From: CAYZGU01 sp964478165
Lineage (GTDB): Bacteria > Poribacteria > WGA-4E > JAJDTR01
NCBI GenBank assembly: GCA_964478165.1
Contig: CAYZGU010000010.1
Location: 62,001 to 126,000 of the forward strand
Direction: 5' to 3'
Length of the DNA stretch: 64,000 nucleotides
A program made the position numbers and the translations under genes. Under the pieces are notes generated by a model, which did no database searches, was not told the origin of the DNA, and was given only the letters and a program-made list of their open reading frames with translations. This document shows positions 1 through 9,044 of the stretch, in pieces. How positions within the stretch are numbered: position 1 is the stretch's first letter; each line of letters starts with the position of its first letter.

Positions 1-1
1 T

Positions 2-307
2 CCAAAGGAATATGAGGGGCAAGTACTAAGTCCCTGTGAGGGCAAAAGTCTTGTTCCTGTATTCCGAGGCAATCAACGGGACGGACATCAAGTGTTAGTT
101 TGGAAGCAAAAACAGCGGAGGGCAGTTCGTCAAGATAACTGGAAACTAATTCGGCGGGGCAGTCGCGGAGATTCCAACCATTGGAAGCGTTATGACCTTG
201 AAGCCGACCGCTCAGAACTTCATGACCTAGGGCAAGAACAGCCAGAAAGACTAAAACAGATGGTGAGCGCGTCGCATGAGTGGGCAGAGCAAATGAGAGA
301 GGGATAA
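2..307 (+). CDS. Arylsulfatase-family protein, C-terminal end only
   Basis: The reading frame is already open at base 2, so the gene enters from the left edge and only its last 101 residues are present. The visible part has the usual C-terminal layout of alkaline-phosphatase-superfamily sulfatases: an EGKSLVPVFRG-like segment (residues about 13-23), then AVRQDNWKLI (about 41-50), then YDLEADRSELHDLG (about 63-76), which is the 'returns to the owner the product sheet' tail seen in almost every formylglycine-dependent sulfatase. The catalytic Cys/Ser motif (C/S-x-P-x-R) would lie upstream and cannot be checked. Such enzymes remove sulfate esters from polysaccharides or lipids, usually in the periplasm. 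The family call is firm; substrate cannot be inferred. It ends at a TAA and runs toward the amidase gene (convergent). Confidence 0.8.
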   Translation, partial: PKEYEGQVLSPCEGKSLVPVFRGNQRDGHQVLVWKQKQRRAVRQDNWKLIRRGSRGDSNHWKRYDLEADRSELHDLGQEQPERLKQMVSASHEWAEQMREG

Positions 308-628
308 TGTGGAATTCCCTTTCATCTCTAATAAATCGACATATTGTCTAATTTTGTACCGGAAATTCTTTGTCGATTATGAGGAATCACGGATATAAGT
401 TGTGAACTCACCAGAACTGTCCAATGGAGAGCCGTGTCGACATGCCTCCGAGTTCTATCCATTGTATCCATGTTCCACACTTGGTGCAGAGACAGACCTA
501 CTCAGGCTCTCGACGCCTTTGACATCGATGCCTCAACCGCTATGAATGCCGGAAACCTCGAGCGCTACCCTGTAGGCATCTACAATATCGTTTGCATTTT
601 GGCGAAAAGCTACACGTCAATAATGCCT
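308..628. other. Gap between convergent sulfatase and amidase genes
   Basis: This 321-base stretch separates two genes that face each other. An open frame starting near 434 on the plus strand shows no recognisable motif and overlaps the amidase 3' end, so I do not call it. I see no clear hairpin with a T-run. Confidence 0.5.
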
Positions 629-2035
629 CTATCCGCCGAGTCCCGGCCAGGCTGGAGGTCGGGTTTGCTCATATGCGTGGGCAATTTGAAGTAGATTCTT
701 CTCGGACCACCATTGTCCCGAAATCTGGAGTCCAACCGGTACCCCTTGTTTTGTGAGTCCGCATGGCACCGAAAGTGCCGGAAGACCAAGCAAATTGAAA
801 ACACGTGTGTTCTGAGTTAAGCGTGGTCGAATCTTGTTGGACTCACTTTCGGCGGACTGGCCCAGCATCGAACGGTGAGGTGCAGGAATAGGAACGGTGG
901 GACAGAGTATGAAGTCGAGCTGTGTGAAGACCTCTACGAAGTTTCGCTGAGCGATTTCTCGCTTACGGACTGCTCGAATATAATCCGAAGCAGACAGCTC
1001 CTGGCCTACTTCGAGAATGTCACGTAGATCCCGCCCATAATCCTCTCGATGTGCCATAAACCAACTCTTGTGAAAACAGCTCGCTTCCGCCATTAAAATC
1101 GTCAATGCCGCCTCATGCGCATCAGCGACAAACGGAACATCAAATTCTATGAGCTCGAGACCTAATTCCTCCAACGTTTCAATCGCATCAGCGACAAGCC
1201 TGTGCACGTCGGCATCCAGGTTATCGAAGAAATGCTGTTTTGGAATACCAGCTTTCAGCCCACTGATAGGTCGCCCCAGATTGTCAGTGTAATTGGGAAC
1301 CATACGATTCTCAGCATGCACATCCTCCCTATCATAGCCCGCGAGCGCATTCATCATTATCGCGACATCTTCAACGTAGCGACACATGGGGCCAACACAG
1401 TCGAGTGATTGCGCAAGTTCAACAATACCTTGGACGCTCACGCGACCGTACGTTGGTTTCAATCCCACATTTCCACACAACGCGGACGGAACCCGAATAG
1501 AACCACCGGTATCCGTCCCAATGGCGCCTGCGCAAAAACCCGCGACAACAGCTGCCCCTGAGCCGCCACTTGATCCACCCGGGATACAGCGAAGATCCCA
1601 CGGATTTGCGGTTGCGCCGAAGTGTGGATTTTCCGTAGTTACGCCAAACGCAAACTCATGTAGATTGGTCTTACCAATGATGATAGCCCCGGCGGCCTTC
1701 AGCCTAGCGGTGACAGCCGCATCGAATTGTGAAGAGCCTGTAGCATAAAATTTTGAGCCGCACGTTGTGGTCGTTTCAGCAACGTGAATAATGTCCTTGA
1801 GCGCAATCGGAATCCCATGTAGCGGTCCTCGAGACCGACTACCACGAACCTCTTTCTCTGCCTGTTTAGCCTCTTCAAGAGCCGCCTCCTCAAACAATGC
1901 AATGAAGGCGTTGAGCTGCGCATCGCTATGATTAATTGCCGAAAAGGTAGCCTCAATAAGTTCGACAGGGGATACTTTGCCTGTACGAAAGAGATCTGCA
2001 AGTTGCGAGATTGAGGAATGAAGTATGTCTTCCAT
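629..2035 (-). CDS. Amidase (amidase signature / GatA-like family)
   Basis: 468 residues, the normal size for an amidase-signature hydrolase, which cleaves a carboxamide to acid plus ammonia. The Lys-cisSer-Ser triad is visible: K80 in GIPIALKD, S155 in the GGSSGGSG run (153-160), and S179 in GTDTGGSIR (173-181). The Gly/Ser-rich signature, the GLKPTYGRVS segment after it and a C-terminal LSVPCGL region are all in place, so the protein should be active. There is no signal peptide. GatA of the Glu-tRNA(Gln) amidotransferase belongs to the same family, but no gatB or gatC lies nearby, so a stand-alone amidase (amide or urethane catabolism) is the safer reading. The start at 2035 has only a weak GATGGA upstream. 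Substrate unknown. Confidence 0.85.
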   Translation of the reverse strand: MEDILHSSISQLADLFRTGKVSPVELIEATFSAINHSDAQLNAFIALFEEAALEEAKQAEKEVRGSRSRGPLHGIPIALKDIIHVAETTTTCGSKFYATGSSQFDAAVTARLKAAGAIIIGKTNLHEFAFGVTTENPHFGATANPWDLRCIPGGSSGGSGAAVVAGFCAGAIGTDTGGSIRVPSALCGNVGLKPTYGRVSVQGIVELAQSLDCVGPMCRYVEDVAIMMNALAGYDREDVHAENRMVPNYTDNLGRPISGLKAGIPKQHFFDNLDADVHRLVADAIETLEELGLELIEFDVPFVADAHEAALTILMAEASCFHKSWFMAHREDYGRDLRDILEVGQELSASDYIRAVRKREIAQRNFVEVFTQLDFILCPTVPIPAPHRSMLGQSAESESNKIRPRLTQNTRVFNLLGLPALSVPCGLTKQGVPVGLQISGQWWSEKNLLQIAHAYEQTRPPAWPGLGG

Positions 2036-2520
2036 CTATCCATCTAGGCCCGCCATACCAACATCGTAAGCTCTGACGATTTTACATTCATCATCAAAGA
2101 ACGTACGCTCCACCCAGCTGGGTAGAGATATTTGACTGCCTTTCCCTATTATGCGAAGAACCCGAATCCGACCACTTAATTATCTCCGAGGAGTGCCTGG
2201 ATAAACAAGCTCTAAAAACCACAATCGTCGTAAAAGACCATTTCATTTCGGCAGAGTAGCGCGTTCTCTCGGAGCAAAGATGCCGGTCAATGGACTATCC
2301 AAACTTCATGAACCACTTGTCATCGCACACCGTTGTTATTTATTGCATTAGCGCCTATTCAATCCCAGCACTCACAAAACTCTGGGGTTGGGCAAACCCC
2401 ATTGAATCCTGCTATGCATTGATTGACACCACGCACTTGAGCCAAATAATATGCTGAAACCCCTCCCGTCATACCCGGAATACAGCACCCATGAGAACGA
2501 ATGAACGATCCCTGACAACG
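2036..2520. other. Intergenic stretch between amidase and dapF-like gene
   Basis: About 485 bases with no gene I can support. A frame of roughly 55 codons near 2080-2260 (plus strand) reads like a possible coding relic (it contains a WVEIFDCLSLL segment and ends at a TAG), but it has no start, no family resemblance and is too short to call. Confidence 0.4.
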
Positions 2521-3366
2521 TTATTTCAATTCTCCCCACAAGTCCGGTTTGAATTGTCCGGAAAAAACACCTGTTACGCCCCCCGTCATAAAAATATGCC
2601 CGTCTTTTTCAATCTCGATTTCAATCTGTCCTCCGGGACTGTGCACTGTCAGCTCAGAATCGACTCGGCTCAGCTTATGAGCAACACTGGCCGCCGCACA
2701 ACTACTGCTCCCCGACGCCAAAGTATATCCCGCGCCTCGCTCCCATATCTCAATCTGGATGTTCTTACGATCAATCACCTTCAACAACTGTAAATTAATC
2801 TTGTTTGGGAAGGAAGAATGGTTTTCCACGACAGGCCCAAGCTCCATTGCAAGTTGCTTCGAGATCTCATCCATTGGAATCACACAGTGGGGGTTTCCGA
2901 CGGAAACACACGTCACTTGGAGATCCTTACCGTCCACGGTCAACCTTTCATCCACCACCTCGCGGCGAGCACCGCTCACTGGTATCTCATTACTAACAAA
3001 GGTTACTGTCCCCATATCTACCTTTATCCGCCGCGCTTCGGTATCCAGAATCTCAACAACGACCTCACCTCCGAGCGTCTGAAGCTTAAAGATGTGCTCT
3101 TTCATATAACGCTCATCGAACAAATACTTCGAAAAAATTCTTATTCCGTTGCCACTTTTCTCAGCTTCACTGCCATCGGGATTGAGAATCCTCAACGAGA
3201 TCTTACCCTCACGAAAGATTGGTCCGTAAAGAATGCCGTCCGAACCAATCCCGAAATTCCGATGGCAAATCCGTTGGATATTTGCTTCCGTGAGCTGGAG
3301 TTCACTCTGGTTCGGATCAATCACAATGTAGTCATTACCTAACGCATGATATTTGTAAAAATCCAC
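2521..3366 (-). CDS. dapF: Diaminopimelate epimerase-like protein with both catalytic Cys replaced by Ser
   Basis: 281 residues, the usual DapF length, with the two-fold symmetric DapF pattern: KYHALGNDYIVID at the N terminus (residues 5-17), NPDGSEAEKSGNGIRIF (62-78), SVGNPHC (155-161) and ERGAGYTLASGSSSC (209-223). DapF interconverts LL- and meso-diaminopimelate in the lysine/peptidoglycan pathway using a pair of cysteines, one in each GNG/ACG-type motif. Here the codons at those places, checked on the nucleotide strand, are AGT (S71) and TCG (S218), so both thiols are hydroxyls. Cys at 223 is three residues beyond the usual motif end. I recall a subgroup annotated as DapF that shares this KSGNGIRIF/ASGSSSC version, so this is probably a lineage-wide form rather than a mutation. 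Whether it is a true epimerase is open. It lies upstream of nothing in operon distance (352 bases from pyrB). Confidence 0.75.
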   Translation of the reverse strand: MDFYKYHALGNDYIVIDPNQSELQLTEANIQRICHRNFGIGSDGILYGPIFREGKISLRILNPDGSEAEKSGNGIRIFSKYLFDERYMKEHIFKLQTLGGEVVVEILDTEARRIKVDMGTVTFVSNEIPVSGARREVVDERLTVDGKDLQVTCVSVGNPHCVIPMDEISKQLAMELGPVVENHSSFPNKINLQLLKVIDRKNIQIEIWERGAGYTLASGSSSCAAASVAHKLSRVDSELTVHSPGGQIEIEIEKDGHIFMTGGVTGVFSGQFKPDLWGELK

Positions 3367-3718
3367 AAGCTAATCACCTTACTCTGTTATACTGCTTTTG
3401 TTGCAACTAGAATTACCCAACTTCTTTGACTATAGCAACGGGTCCGATTGTTGTGAACTTCTTACACTGCAAAAACATAGTTCTAATTATACGGACGGAC
3501 CAAAGCTCTCCAAGCCGACAGGGGCCAAACAATTGTCTACTATCTAACTTTTGCTTCCTCCTTATGTCCATTGCTACACGAATTGTAATAAGCAATCGTG
3601 ATATCTCGCGCGGCCGGCTCGACGGCGCCTCCGAAACTCCTCGACAGCGGTCGTAGGTCGAACGGGTTTCACTTTCGGGAACATAGCACTCCTAGATGCT
3701 CACCCCGTCAGCCAAAAT
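3367..3718. other. Intergenic stretch between dapF-like gene and pyrB
   Basis: About 350 bases. A 60-codon minus-strand frame (3413-3595) has no recognisable features and is not called. I could not find a well-spaced promoter for the dapF-like gene here. Confidence 0.4.
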
Positions 3719-4816
3719 CTATTTCTGACTCCTAGAACTCTCTTCCATCACACCACAGTAGGCACAGGCGTTTCTAGTTCCTTCGCCACCGAGCAACTCA
3801 ATTTCTGGGTCTAATTGCTGTTCATAATGCGTAACACAGTTCGAATTATCACAAAACTGGGCGCCTACAGAAATTTCCCGTTTGGGTGGTTGCGTTAAGA
3901 TTAATTCCTCAAGCCCCGTTAAGCTCGCGATTAACGCCATTCGTGTCGGAATACCATTCGCTGACTGTTGAAAATAGGCTGCACGTGGATCTTCGTCCAA
4001 CTCATAGGAGAGCTCGTTGACACGCGGCAAAGGATGCATAATCATGGCATCTGCTTTGGCATCTCGCATCACATCTGCGTTGACAAGGTAGCTTGCACGC
4101 GCGGTCTCTGGATCTATATCAGCTGGTAGACGCTCCTCCTGAAGTCGATTCACATAGATAACGTCGAGCTCCCTAATAACCTCTGCAAGGTGCGCCGATT
4201 CGGCCGGATCTTGATTATAGAGATACTTAATCTGCTTCATCACCCAGTCAGGCATTTGAAAACCATCGGGTGCTATATGAATCAGGCGGCCACCAAATCG
4301 CGCGATAGCCAGAGCAAATGAATGTGCCGCTCTCCCATATCGTAAATCGCCACAGATGCCAACGGTTACGCCCTTCACCTTGCCCTTGCGCTCAATTACC
4401 GTATACATGTCGGTGAGAGCCTGTGTCGGATGGCTGTGGGTCCCATCTCCCCCATTTATGACAGGAACATTCGCATACTGTGCCATCACCCGCGCCGCAC
4501 CTGCACAACTGTGACGCACAACAATCAGATCCGCGTAATTCGTAACCATACGGGCCGTATCGGCGATAGTCTCTCCCTTCGCAACTGAAGAAGCATGCGG
4601 ATCCGCGAAACCAAGCGTTCGACCATTCAGCCGTTCCATTGCACTTTCAAAAGACAAACGCGTCCGCGTACTAGGCTCATAAAACAGTGTCGCAAGGAGC
4701 TTGCCTTGGCAGAAACCGGACCACGTGGCTAAATTCTTCTTCATTTCATCAGCAAGTCGAAAGATTTGTCCAATCTCAAAATCGGACAAGTCTTCGAGTG
4801 TGATAAGGTGTCTCAT
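3719..4816 (-). CDS. pyrB: Aspartate carbamoyltransferase fused to a PyrI-like zinc-binding tail
   Basis: 365 residues, about 55 longer than a plain PyrB. Residues 1-310 are aspartate transcarbamylase, which joins carbamoyl phosphate and aspartate in the second committed step of pyrimidine synthesis. STRTR (49-53) binds carbamoyl phosphate, HPTQAL (129-134) and MHPLPR (260-265) are the other conserved motifs. After about residue 315 the protein carries CDNSNC (322-327) and CAYC (351-354): the Cys-x4-Cys ... Cys-x2-Cys spacing and the NSNC-x-x-H wording are those of the zinc domain of the regulatory chain PyrI. The nucleotide-binding (allosteric) half of PyrI is absent. PyrB-PyrI fusions are known, for example in Thermotoga, but here only the zinc tail remains. 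The gene lies 84 bases downstream of pyrD on the same strand, and the two may be co-transcribed. Confidence 0.92.
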   Translation of the reverse strand: MRHLITLEDLSDFEIGQIFRLADEMKKNLATWSGFCQGKLLATLFYEPSTRTRLSFESAMERLNGRTLGFADPHASSVAKGETIADTARMVTNYADLIVVRHSCAGAARVMAQYANVPVINGGDGTHSHPTQALTDMYTVIERKGKVKGVTVGICGDLRYGRAAHSFALAIARFGGRLIHIAPDGFQMPDWVMKQIKYLYNQDPAESAHLAEVIRELDVIYVNRLQEERLPADIDPETARASYLVNADVMRDAKADAMIMHPLPRVNELSYELDEDPRAAYFQQSANGIPTRMALIASLTGLEELILTQPPKREISVGAQFCDNSNCVTHYEQQLDPEIELLGGEGTRNACAYCGVMEESSRSQK

Positions 4817-4900
4817 CGTTCGGGCCTCAAACTAGCTTTGACATGATGCGTACCGCGTGAAGCTCATCTACACCGCAGAATCCTTACATCCTTCCCAGAC

Positions 4901-5824
4901 TTATGTTTCTAAGCTTCCAACCAATTCGTTTATGGATGCAGATCCCTGTTCTTCGAGATACGCGCGAATATTATCAATGATATCCAGAGAACTTCTTGGA
5001 TTAACAAAGTTCGCCGTACCAACAGCCACAGCAGAAGCGCCTGCGAGGAAAAACTCTATCGCGTCGTTCCCCGTCATGATACCCCCCATACCGATAATGG
5101 GAATCTTGACCGCGTCGTGAACTTCCCAGACCATGCGCAACGCAACTGGCTTAATGGCGGGTCCGGAAAGTCCACCGGTGACATTCGCAAGTTTGGGACG
5201 ACGCGTTTTTACATCAATAGCCATCCCAAGCAGGGTGTTAATTACAGAAAGCCCATCCGCTCCGGCATGTTCAACCGCACGAGCAATCACGGCAATGTCT
5301 GTGATGTTTGGTGACAATTTAACAAATAGCGGTAGATCGGTCTTCGCTCTTACCCTTCGTACCAGTTGCGAGGCTAATCCTACATCGACACCGAAGTTCA
5401 TTCCACCACAATCGAGGTTCGGACACGAGATATTGAGTTCTATAGCGTCAGCCGCCGCTTCGGCACTTAGCTTTTCCGTAACCTCAAGATATTCTTCCAA
5501 CCTCTTGCCACATACATTAACGATAACGGGTATGTCGAAGTCGCGGAGATAGGGCAGTTTTTCCGAGATGAAACGATCTACGCCGACGTTTTGGAGTCCA
5601 ATCGCATTGAGCATTCCTGATGGCGTCTCAATAATCCGCTCCATCGGGTTGCCAGGCCACGGCTCACTTGTAATACCCTTAACCACAATGGCACCAAGAC
5701 GATTTAAATCGATGAAATCGACGTACTCATTCCCATAGCCAAAGGTCCCCGACGCTACCATGACAGGGTTTTTCATACATATGCCCGCGAGATTCACTTG
5801 CATCGAAAGATAATCTGAGCTCAT
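4901..5824 (-). CDS. pyrD: Dihydroorotate dehydrogenase, class 1B-type catalytic subunit
   Basis: Oxidises dihydroorotate to orotate with FMN in pyrimidine synthesis. Family motifs (numbered from the start chosen here): NPVMVASGTFGYG (about residues 18-30), VVKGITSEPWPGNP, the catalytic-loop NISCPN with Cys as base (class 1 enzymes use Cys, class 2 use Ser), VKLSPN, and the FMN-phosphate site GMGGI ... GASAVAVGTANF near the C terminus. There is no membrane-anchoring N-terminal helix, which excludes class 2. Class 1B partners with PyrK; no pyrK is in the window. The frame is open to 5884, but ATG 5824 has a GAGAGG site six bases upstream and the best promoter -10 lies at 5863-5868, inside the longer frame, so 5824 is preferred (307 residues, normal length). 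Followed by pyrB. Confidence 0.9.
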   Translation of the reverse strand: MSSDYLSMQVNLAGICMKNPVMVASGTFGYGNEYVDFIDLNRLGAIVVKGITSEPWPGNPMERIIETPSGMLNAIGLQNVGVDRFISEKLPYLRDFDIPVIVNVCGKRLEEYLEVTEKLSAEAAADAIELNISCPNLDCGGMNFGVDVGLASQLVRRVRAKTDLPLFVKLSPNITDIAVIARAVEHAGADGLSVINTLLGMAIDVKTRRPKLANVTGGLSGPAIKPVALRMVWEVHDAVKIPIIGMGGIMTGNDAIEFFLAGASAVAVGTANFVNPRSSLDIIDNIRAYLEEQGSASINELVGSLET

Positions 5825-5862
5825 GAGCCGACCTCTCAATCTGTCCATCATTAGCCTGATAC

Positions 5863-5892
5863 AGAATAATCCATCGCCACACAAAAAGTCAA
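5863..5892 (-). promoter_or_regulatory. Putative sigma-70-type promoter for pyrD-pyrB
   Basis: Read on the minus strand: TTGACT (5892-5887), 18-base spacer, TATTCT (5868-5863). It would give a leader of about 30 bases to the pyrD ATG at 5824, with a GAGAGG ribosome site. Reasonable match, not experimentally supported. Confidence 0.55.
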
Positions 5893-5911
5893 GCCCTAAA
5901 TAAGCATCATT

Positions 5912-5935
5912 CCTACGTAAAAACCTACGTAAAAA
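5912..5935. repeat. Perfect 12-base tandem repeat with TACGTA palindromes upstream of pyrD
   Basis: The 12-mer CCTACGTAAAAA occurs twice head to tail (5912-5923 and 5924-5935). Each copy contains the palindrome TACGTA. The pair ends about 20 bases upstream of the -35 box of the putative pyrD promoter, a placement typical of an activator or repressor site. Confidence 0.6.
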
Positions 5936-6646
5936 AACGACGCAGTCTGCTCAAACAAATCATCTACAAAACCAAAACATAGCCGGTCTATCCTACCCCT
6001 TTCTGAAAGAGAAGGAAGTTTTCTCTCGGCATATTGTGCTTAACTCAAGCAGACTCGGACAATCAGCAGATTGCCTCCCGTGTGTTTTTCAGAATCCAAA
6101 AAAGGCAGAAAGAATTCAAGCTGTGGTTCTGTAACGCCCTGAGACTTACACGGCGACTCGAATAGGAGGGTGAAGATAATCGGTAAAAGTAAACCCACGC
6201 CATGCCAGTAACATGTTCAAACCCCAAACTCGTCACAAGAACCATTCTCTCTATACCCTGTTATGAATGTCCAGGGCTGCTGTTTATAAAATGTGGTGTA
6301 CAAATCTCACAAATATCAATCGCATCAGAGATAACGAGTTAATATCGCTGTGCGAAATGCTTGTGAGCTCAATATCCCAAACTTCTTTGTCAAGAACCTT
6401 GACCTAATTCACAGTTAGTGTGATTCAAGATAACAAACCTTCGATTAGCACTCGAAAGAATCAGCCAACTCATATAGTTCGGGCCATATCAGATTTCGCA
6501 CTTGAGCCCCACCGAGATCTACCGTTCGAGCCTCAAAGTTTTAACGTGACTTCATGCGGAAGCCGTGATACGATATCAGTTGGTAGATTCGCATTGCCGA
6601 AACATGCGAATCAAAACACTTCGCGTTGGGAGGGCTATTCAGTACC
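5936..6646. other. Divergent intergenic region between pyrD and hisC
   Basis: About 710 bases between divergently transcribed genes. Short frames at 6063-6245 (minus) and 6420-6662 (plus) have no features of real genes. I see no convincing tRNA, riboswitch or terminator; a TTGACC at about 6399 lacks a good -10 partner. Confidence 0.4.
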
Positions 6647-7741
6647 ATGCCGTTTGATCTAACCAAACTTATTCGCCCAGATATCGCAGCAATGGAGCCC
6701 TACAATCCGATTCTTCCGTTTGATGTACTTAGTACTCGTCTAGGTCGGCCGCCAGAAGAGATTGTAAAGCTGGACGCTAACGAAAATCCTTACGGTCCAT
6801 CTCCTCGCATTTATGAAGCGCTCGCAAGCGAAGTTCACTATCACATTTACCCGGATCCCGACAACAATATACTCCGGGATGCCATAAGCCGGTATTTAGG
6901 CATGGACAAATCCTATATCGTGGCAGGACACGGCGCCGATGAGCTAATCGATCTTTCCATGCGCCTCCTCATACAACCGGGCGATGTTGTCATAAATTGT
7001 CCACCTACTTTCGGAATGTACAGCTTCGATACAAACCTCAACAATGGAAAGCTTGTGAGCATCGCACGCCATCCTGATTTTTCTGTTGATTTCGAAGCGA
7101 TTCAAACCGCAATTTCCAACGCAGCACGGCCCAAATTACTATTTGTAACTAGTCCAAATAATCCTGACGGTGGCGTCTTAAGCGATGGCGAACTACGCCG
7201 TCTATTAACCTTACCGGTCGTTGTTATCCTGGACGAAGCCTATGTTGAATTTTTTGGACCAAGCCGGGCAAAATGGGTAACCGAGTTTGAGAATTTGGTC
7301 GTTCTAAGAACCTTCAGTAAGTGGGCTGGACTAGCGGGCTTGCGTGTTGGATATGGGGTGTTCCCGAAAGCGATTGTCTCTCATCTGCGAAAGATTAAGC
7401 AACCGTATAACGTTAATCTTGCAGCCACTGTGGCTGCATCCACATCATTGAATGATGTAGCATACTTAATGGGGAATGTTGCGAAGATCTTAAGAGAACG
7501 AGAACAACTATATCAGCAACTAACGCGATTCGACTTTCTACGACCACACCCTAGTCAGGCTAACTTCATTCTATGTCATGTACTAGCACGAGATGCACGC
7601 CAACTCAAGCTAGAACTCGAGGAGAAAGGCGTGCTTGTGCGTCATTTTAGCACACCTCGGTTGAACAATTACATCCGAATCAGCGTCGGAAAACCAAACC
7701 ATACAGCGAAATTGTTATCTGCGCTGCGCGAACTGGCGTGA
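6647..7741 (+). CDS. hisC: Histidinol-phosphate aminotransferase (PLP fold type I)
   Basis: 364 residues, standard for HisC, which transaminates imidazole-acetol phosphate with glutamate in histidine synthesis. Visible motifs: KLDANENPYGPSP (substrate/PLP entry, residues about 35-47), HGADELIDL (PLP phosphate), SPNNPDGG, LDEAYVEF with the Asp that pairs with the pyridine nitrogen, and the PLP lysine in RTFSKWAGLAGLRVGYG. The C-terminal segment VLVRHF ... YIRISVGK carries the phosphate-binding arginines. The open frame begins with a TTG at 6626, but ATG 6647 follows a GGGAGGG site and gives the normal N terminus. No other his genes are nearby, so it may also serve aromatic amino acids, as some HisC do. 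Confidence 0.92.
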   Translation: MPFDLTKLIRPDIAAMEPYNPILPFDVLSTRLGRPPEEIVKLDANENPYGPSPRIYEALASEVHYHIYPDPDNNILRDAISRYLGMDKSYIVAGHGADELIDLSMRLLIQPGDVVINCPPTFGMYSFDTNLNNGKLVSIARHPDFSVDFEAIQTAISNAARPKLLFVTSPNNPDGGVLSDGELRRLLTLPVVVILDEAYVEFFGPSRAKWVTEFENLVVLRTFSKWAGLAGLRVGYGVFPKAIVSHLRKIKQPYNVNLAATVAASTSLNDVAYLMGNVAKILREREQLYQQLTRFDFLRPHPSQANFILCHVLARDARQLKLELEEKGVLVRHFSTPRLNNYIRISVGKPNHTAKLLSALRELA

Positions 7742-7790
7742 TCCAGTCATAGGCTTTCGTGTTCCCTGCCTCAGGCCCGTTGCAATCTGC

Positions 7791-9044
7791 TTAGAGTGCA
7801 GAATCTTCCCCATTGAACGGTGACATCACAGCTGCTATCGGCCGGGTATTAGGAAACCAGGATACAATCTTACGGAGAGTATCATCTAGCAACGCATCAG
7901 GACAAGAGGCGCCGGCCGTAAGAACAATATCAGTAGGTCTATTGTCAGGACAGATCTTTGGGAGCCACTCAACAGTTTCACGAATGGTTTTTGTATGAAT
8001 ATCCATGTGGCGGATGTGGGTCGCCGAGAGCATTTCATCGGCATCACAGATGAAGTAGGTTGGCATGCTTTGCTCGCACAGTGCGACAAGGTGGCTTGTA
8101 TTGGAAGAATTATATCCTCCAAGGACGATAGCAACATCTCCGCCATGCTCAATCAAGGAAACGGTCGCATCTTGATTCTCTTTGGTGGCGTAGCAGAGCG
8201 TATCCTTGGTGTCGGCAAAGTGTTCATCGATCCGGCGCACGCCATATCGCGAGATCATCGCCTCGCGGAGCATATCAGCTATTGATTGGGTTTCCGTCGC
8301 AAGCATTGTGGTCTGATTTACGACACCCAAACGCGTTAGATGTCGTCCCGGATCGAAACCCCGGGAATGCCGATCTCCAAAGTGCTCAAAGAACACTTCC
8401 CTCCGAACGTCACCAGTTATCACACGCGCAAGTTGCTTTGCTTCCCCCAAATCTCGGACGACCACCACAGGAGCTTCAATTCTAGCATGAGAGAATGTCG
8501 CACGTGTCTCTTCATGATAACGCTTTCCATGCAAAACGATTGTATAATTTTGAGCACCTATCTGCTGGCTTTTCTTCCACACTTTTTCCACAAATGGGCA
8601 GGTAGCATTGAAAGCATATGGATCTATACCAAGTTGGGCCAATGTCTCCTGAATTTCCAGTGTCGTCCCGAAGGCCGGTACAATAACAATGTCATCTGGG
8701 GTTAAGTGGTTGAAGGAAATAAGATGCTTTCCTGAAGTATCGCAGAGAAATTGGACACCACGCCGGCGGAGATCATTATTAACATGGGGATTATGAATCA
8801 TCTCCGACAACAGAAAGATGCGTTTTTCCGGATTCTCCTCCAGCGCGCGATACGCAATTTCGATTGCATTCTCAACTCCATAGCAGAACCCAAAATGGCG
8901 TGCAATCTTGAAACGCGCAGGTCCAAAATCCAGAATCGAGGGTGCGAGGTTGCGTTTCCGTGGGTCGGTTATCCGCCTGGCTTCCTTAACAACCGAAATA
9001 ATGGGGCTCCGGTAAAAGATTGGAACATCAAATTCCCTTGGCAT
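7791..9044 (-). CDS. ispH: 4-hydroxy-3-methylbut-2-enyl diphosphate reductase, long form
   Basis: IspH (LytB) is the last enzyme of the MEP isoprenoid pathway and makes IPP and DMAPP with a 4Fe-4S cluster. Its three cluster cysteines are visible: C54 (HFGFCYGVENA), C149 (NATCPFV) and C381 (GASCPD). Other conserved parts are IIHNP-like MIHNPHVN (82-89), HGKRYHEETRAT (172-183), VNQTTMLA (242-249) and LGGYNSSNTSHL (308-319). At 417 residues it is about 100 longer than the E. coli type, with insertions around 205-235 and an N-terminal extension of about 45, resembling the long forms of cyanobacteria, plants and some Bacteroidetes/planctomycete-like groups. The start has only a weak ribosome site. 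It is preceded upstream by about 400 bases without a gene. Confidence 0.92.
   Translation of the reverse strand: MPREFDVPIFYRSPIISVVKEARRITDPRKRNLAPSILDFGPARFKIARHFGFCYGVENAIEIAYRALEENPEKRIFLLSEMIHNPHVNNDLRRRGVQFLCDTSGKHLISFNHLTPDDIVIVPAFGTTLEIQETLAQLGIDPYAFNATCPFVEKVWKKSQQIGAQNYTIVLHGKRYHEETRATFSHARIEAPVVVVRDLGEAKQLARVITGDVRREVFFEHFGDRHSRGFDPGRHLTRLGVVNQTTMLATETQSIADMLREAMISRYGVRRIDEHFADTKDTLCYATKENQDATVSLIEHGGDVAIVLGGYNSSNTSHLVALCEQSMPTYFICDADEMLSATHIRHMDIHTKTIRETVEWLPKICPDNRPTDIVLTAGASCPDALLDDTLRKIVSWFPNTRPIAAVMSPFNGEDSAL

Noticed and set aside
434..694. 86-codon plus-strand frame before the amidase 3' end
   Set aside because: No ribosome site, no recognisable domain, overlaps the amidase on the other strand.
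5936..6646. Riboswitch or T-box upstream of hisC
   Set aside because: No T-box consensus, no other leader motif found on inspection.
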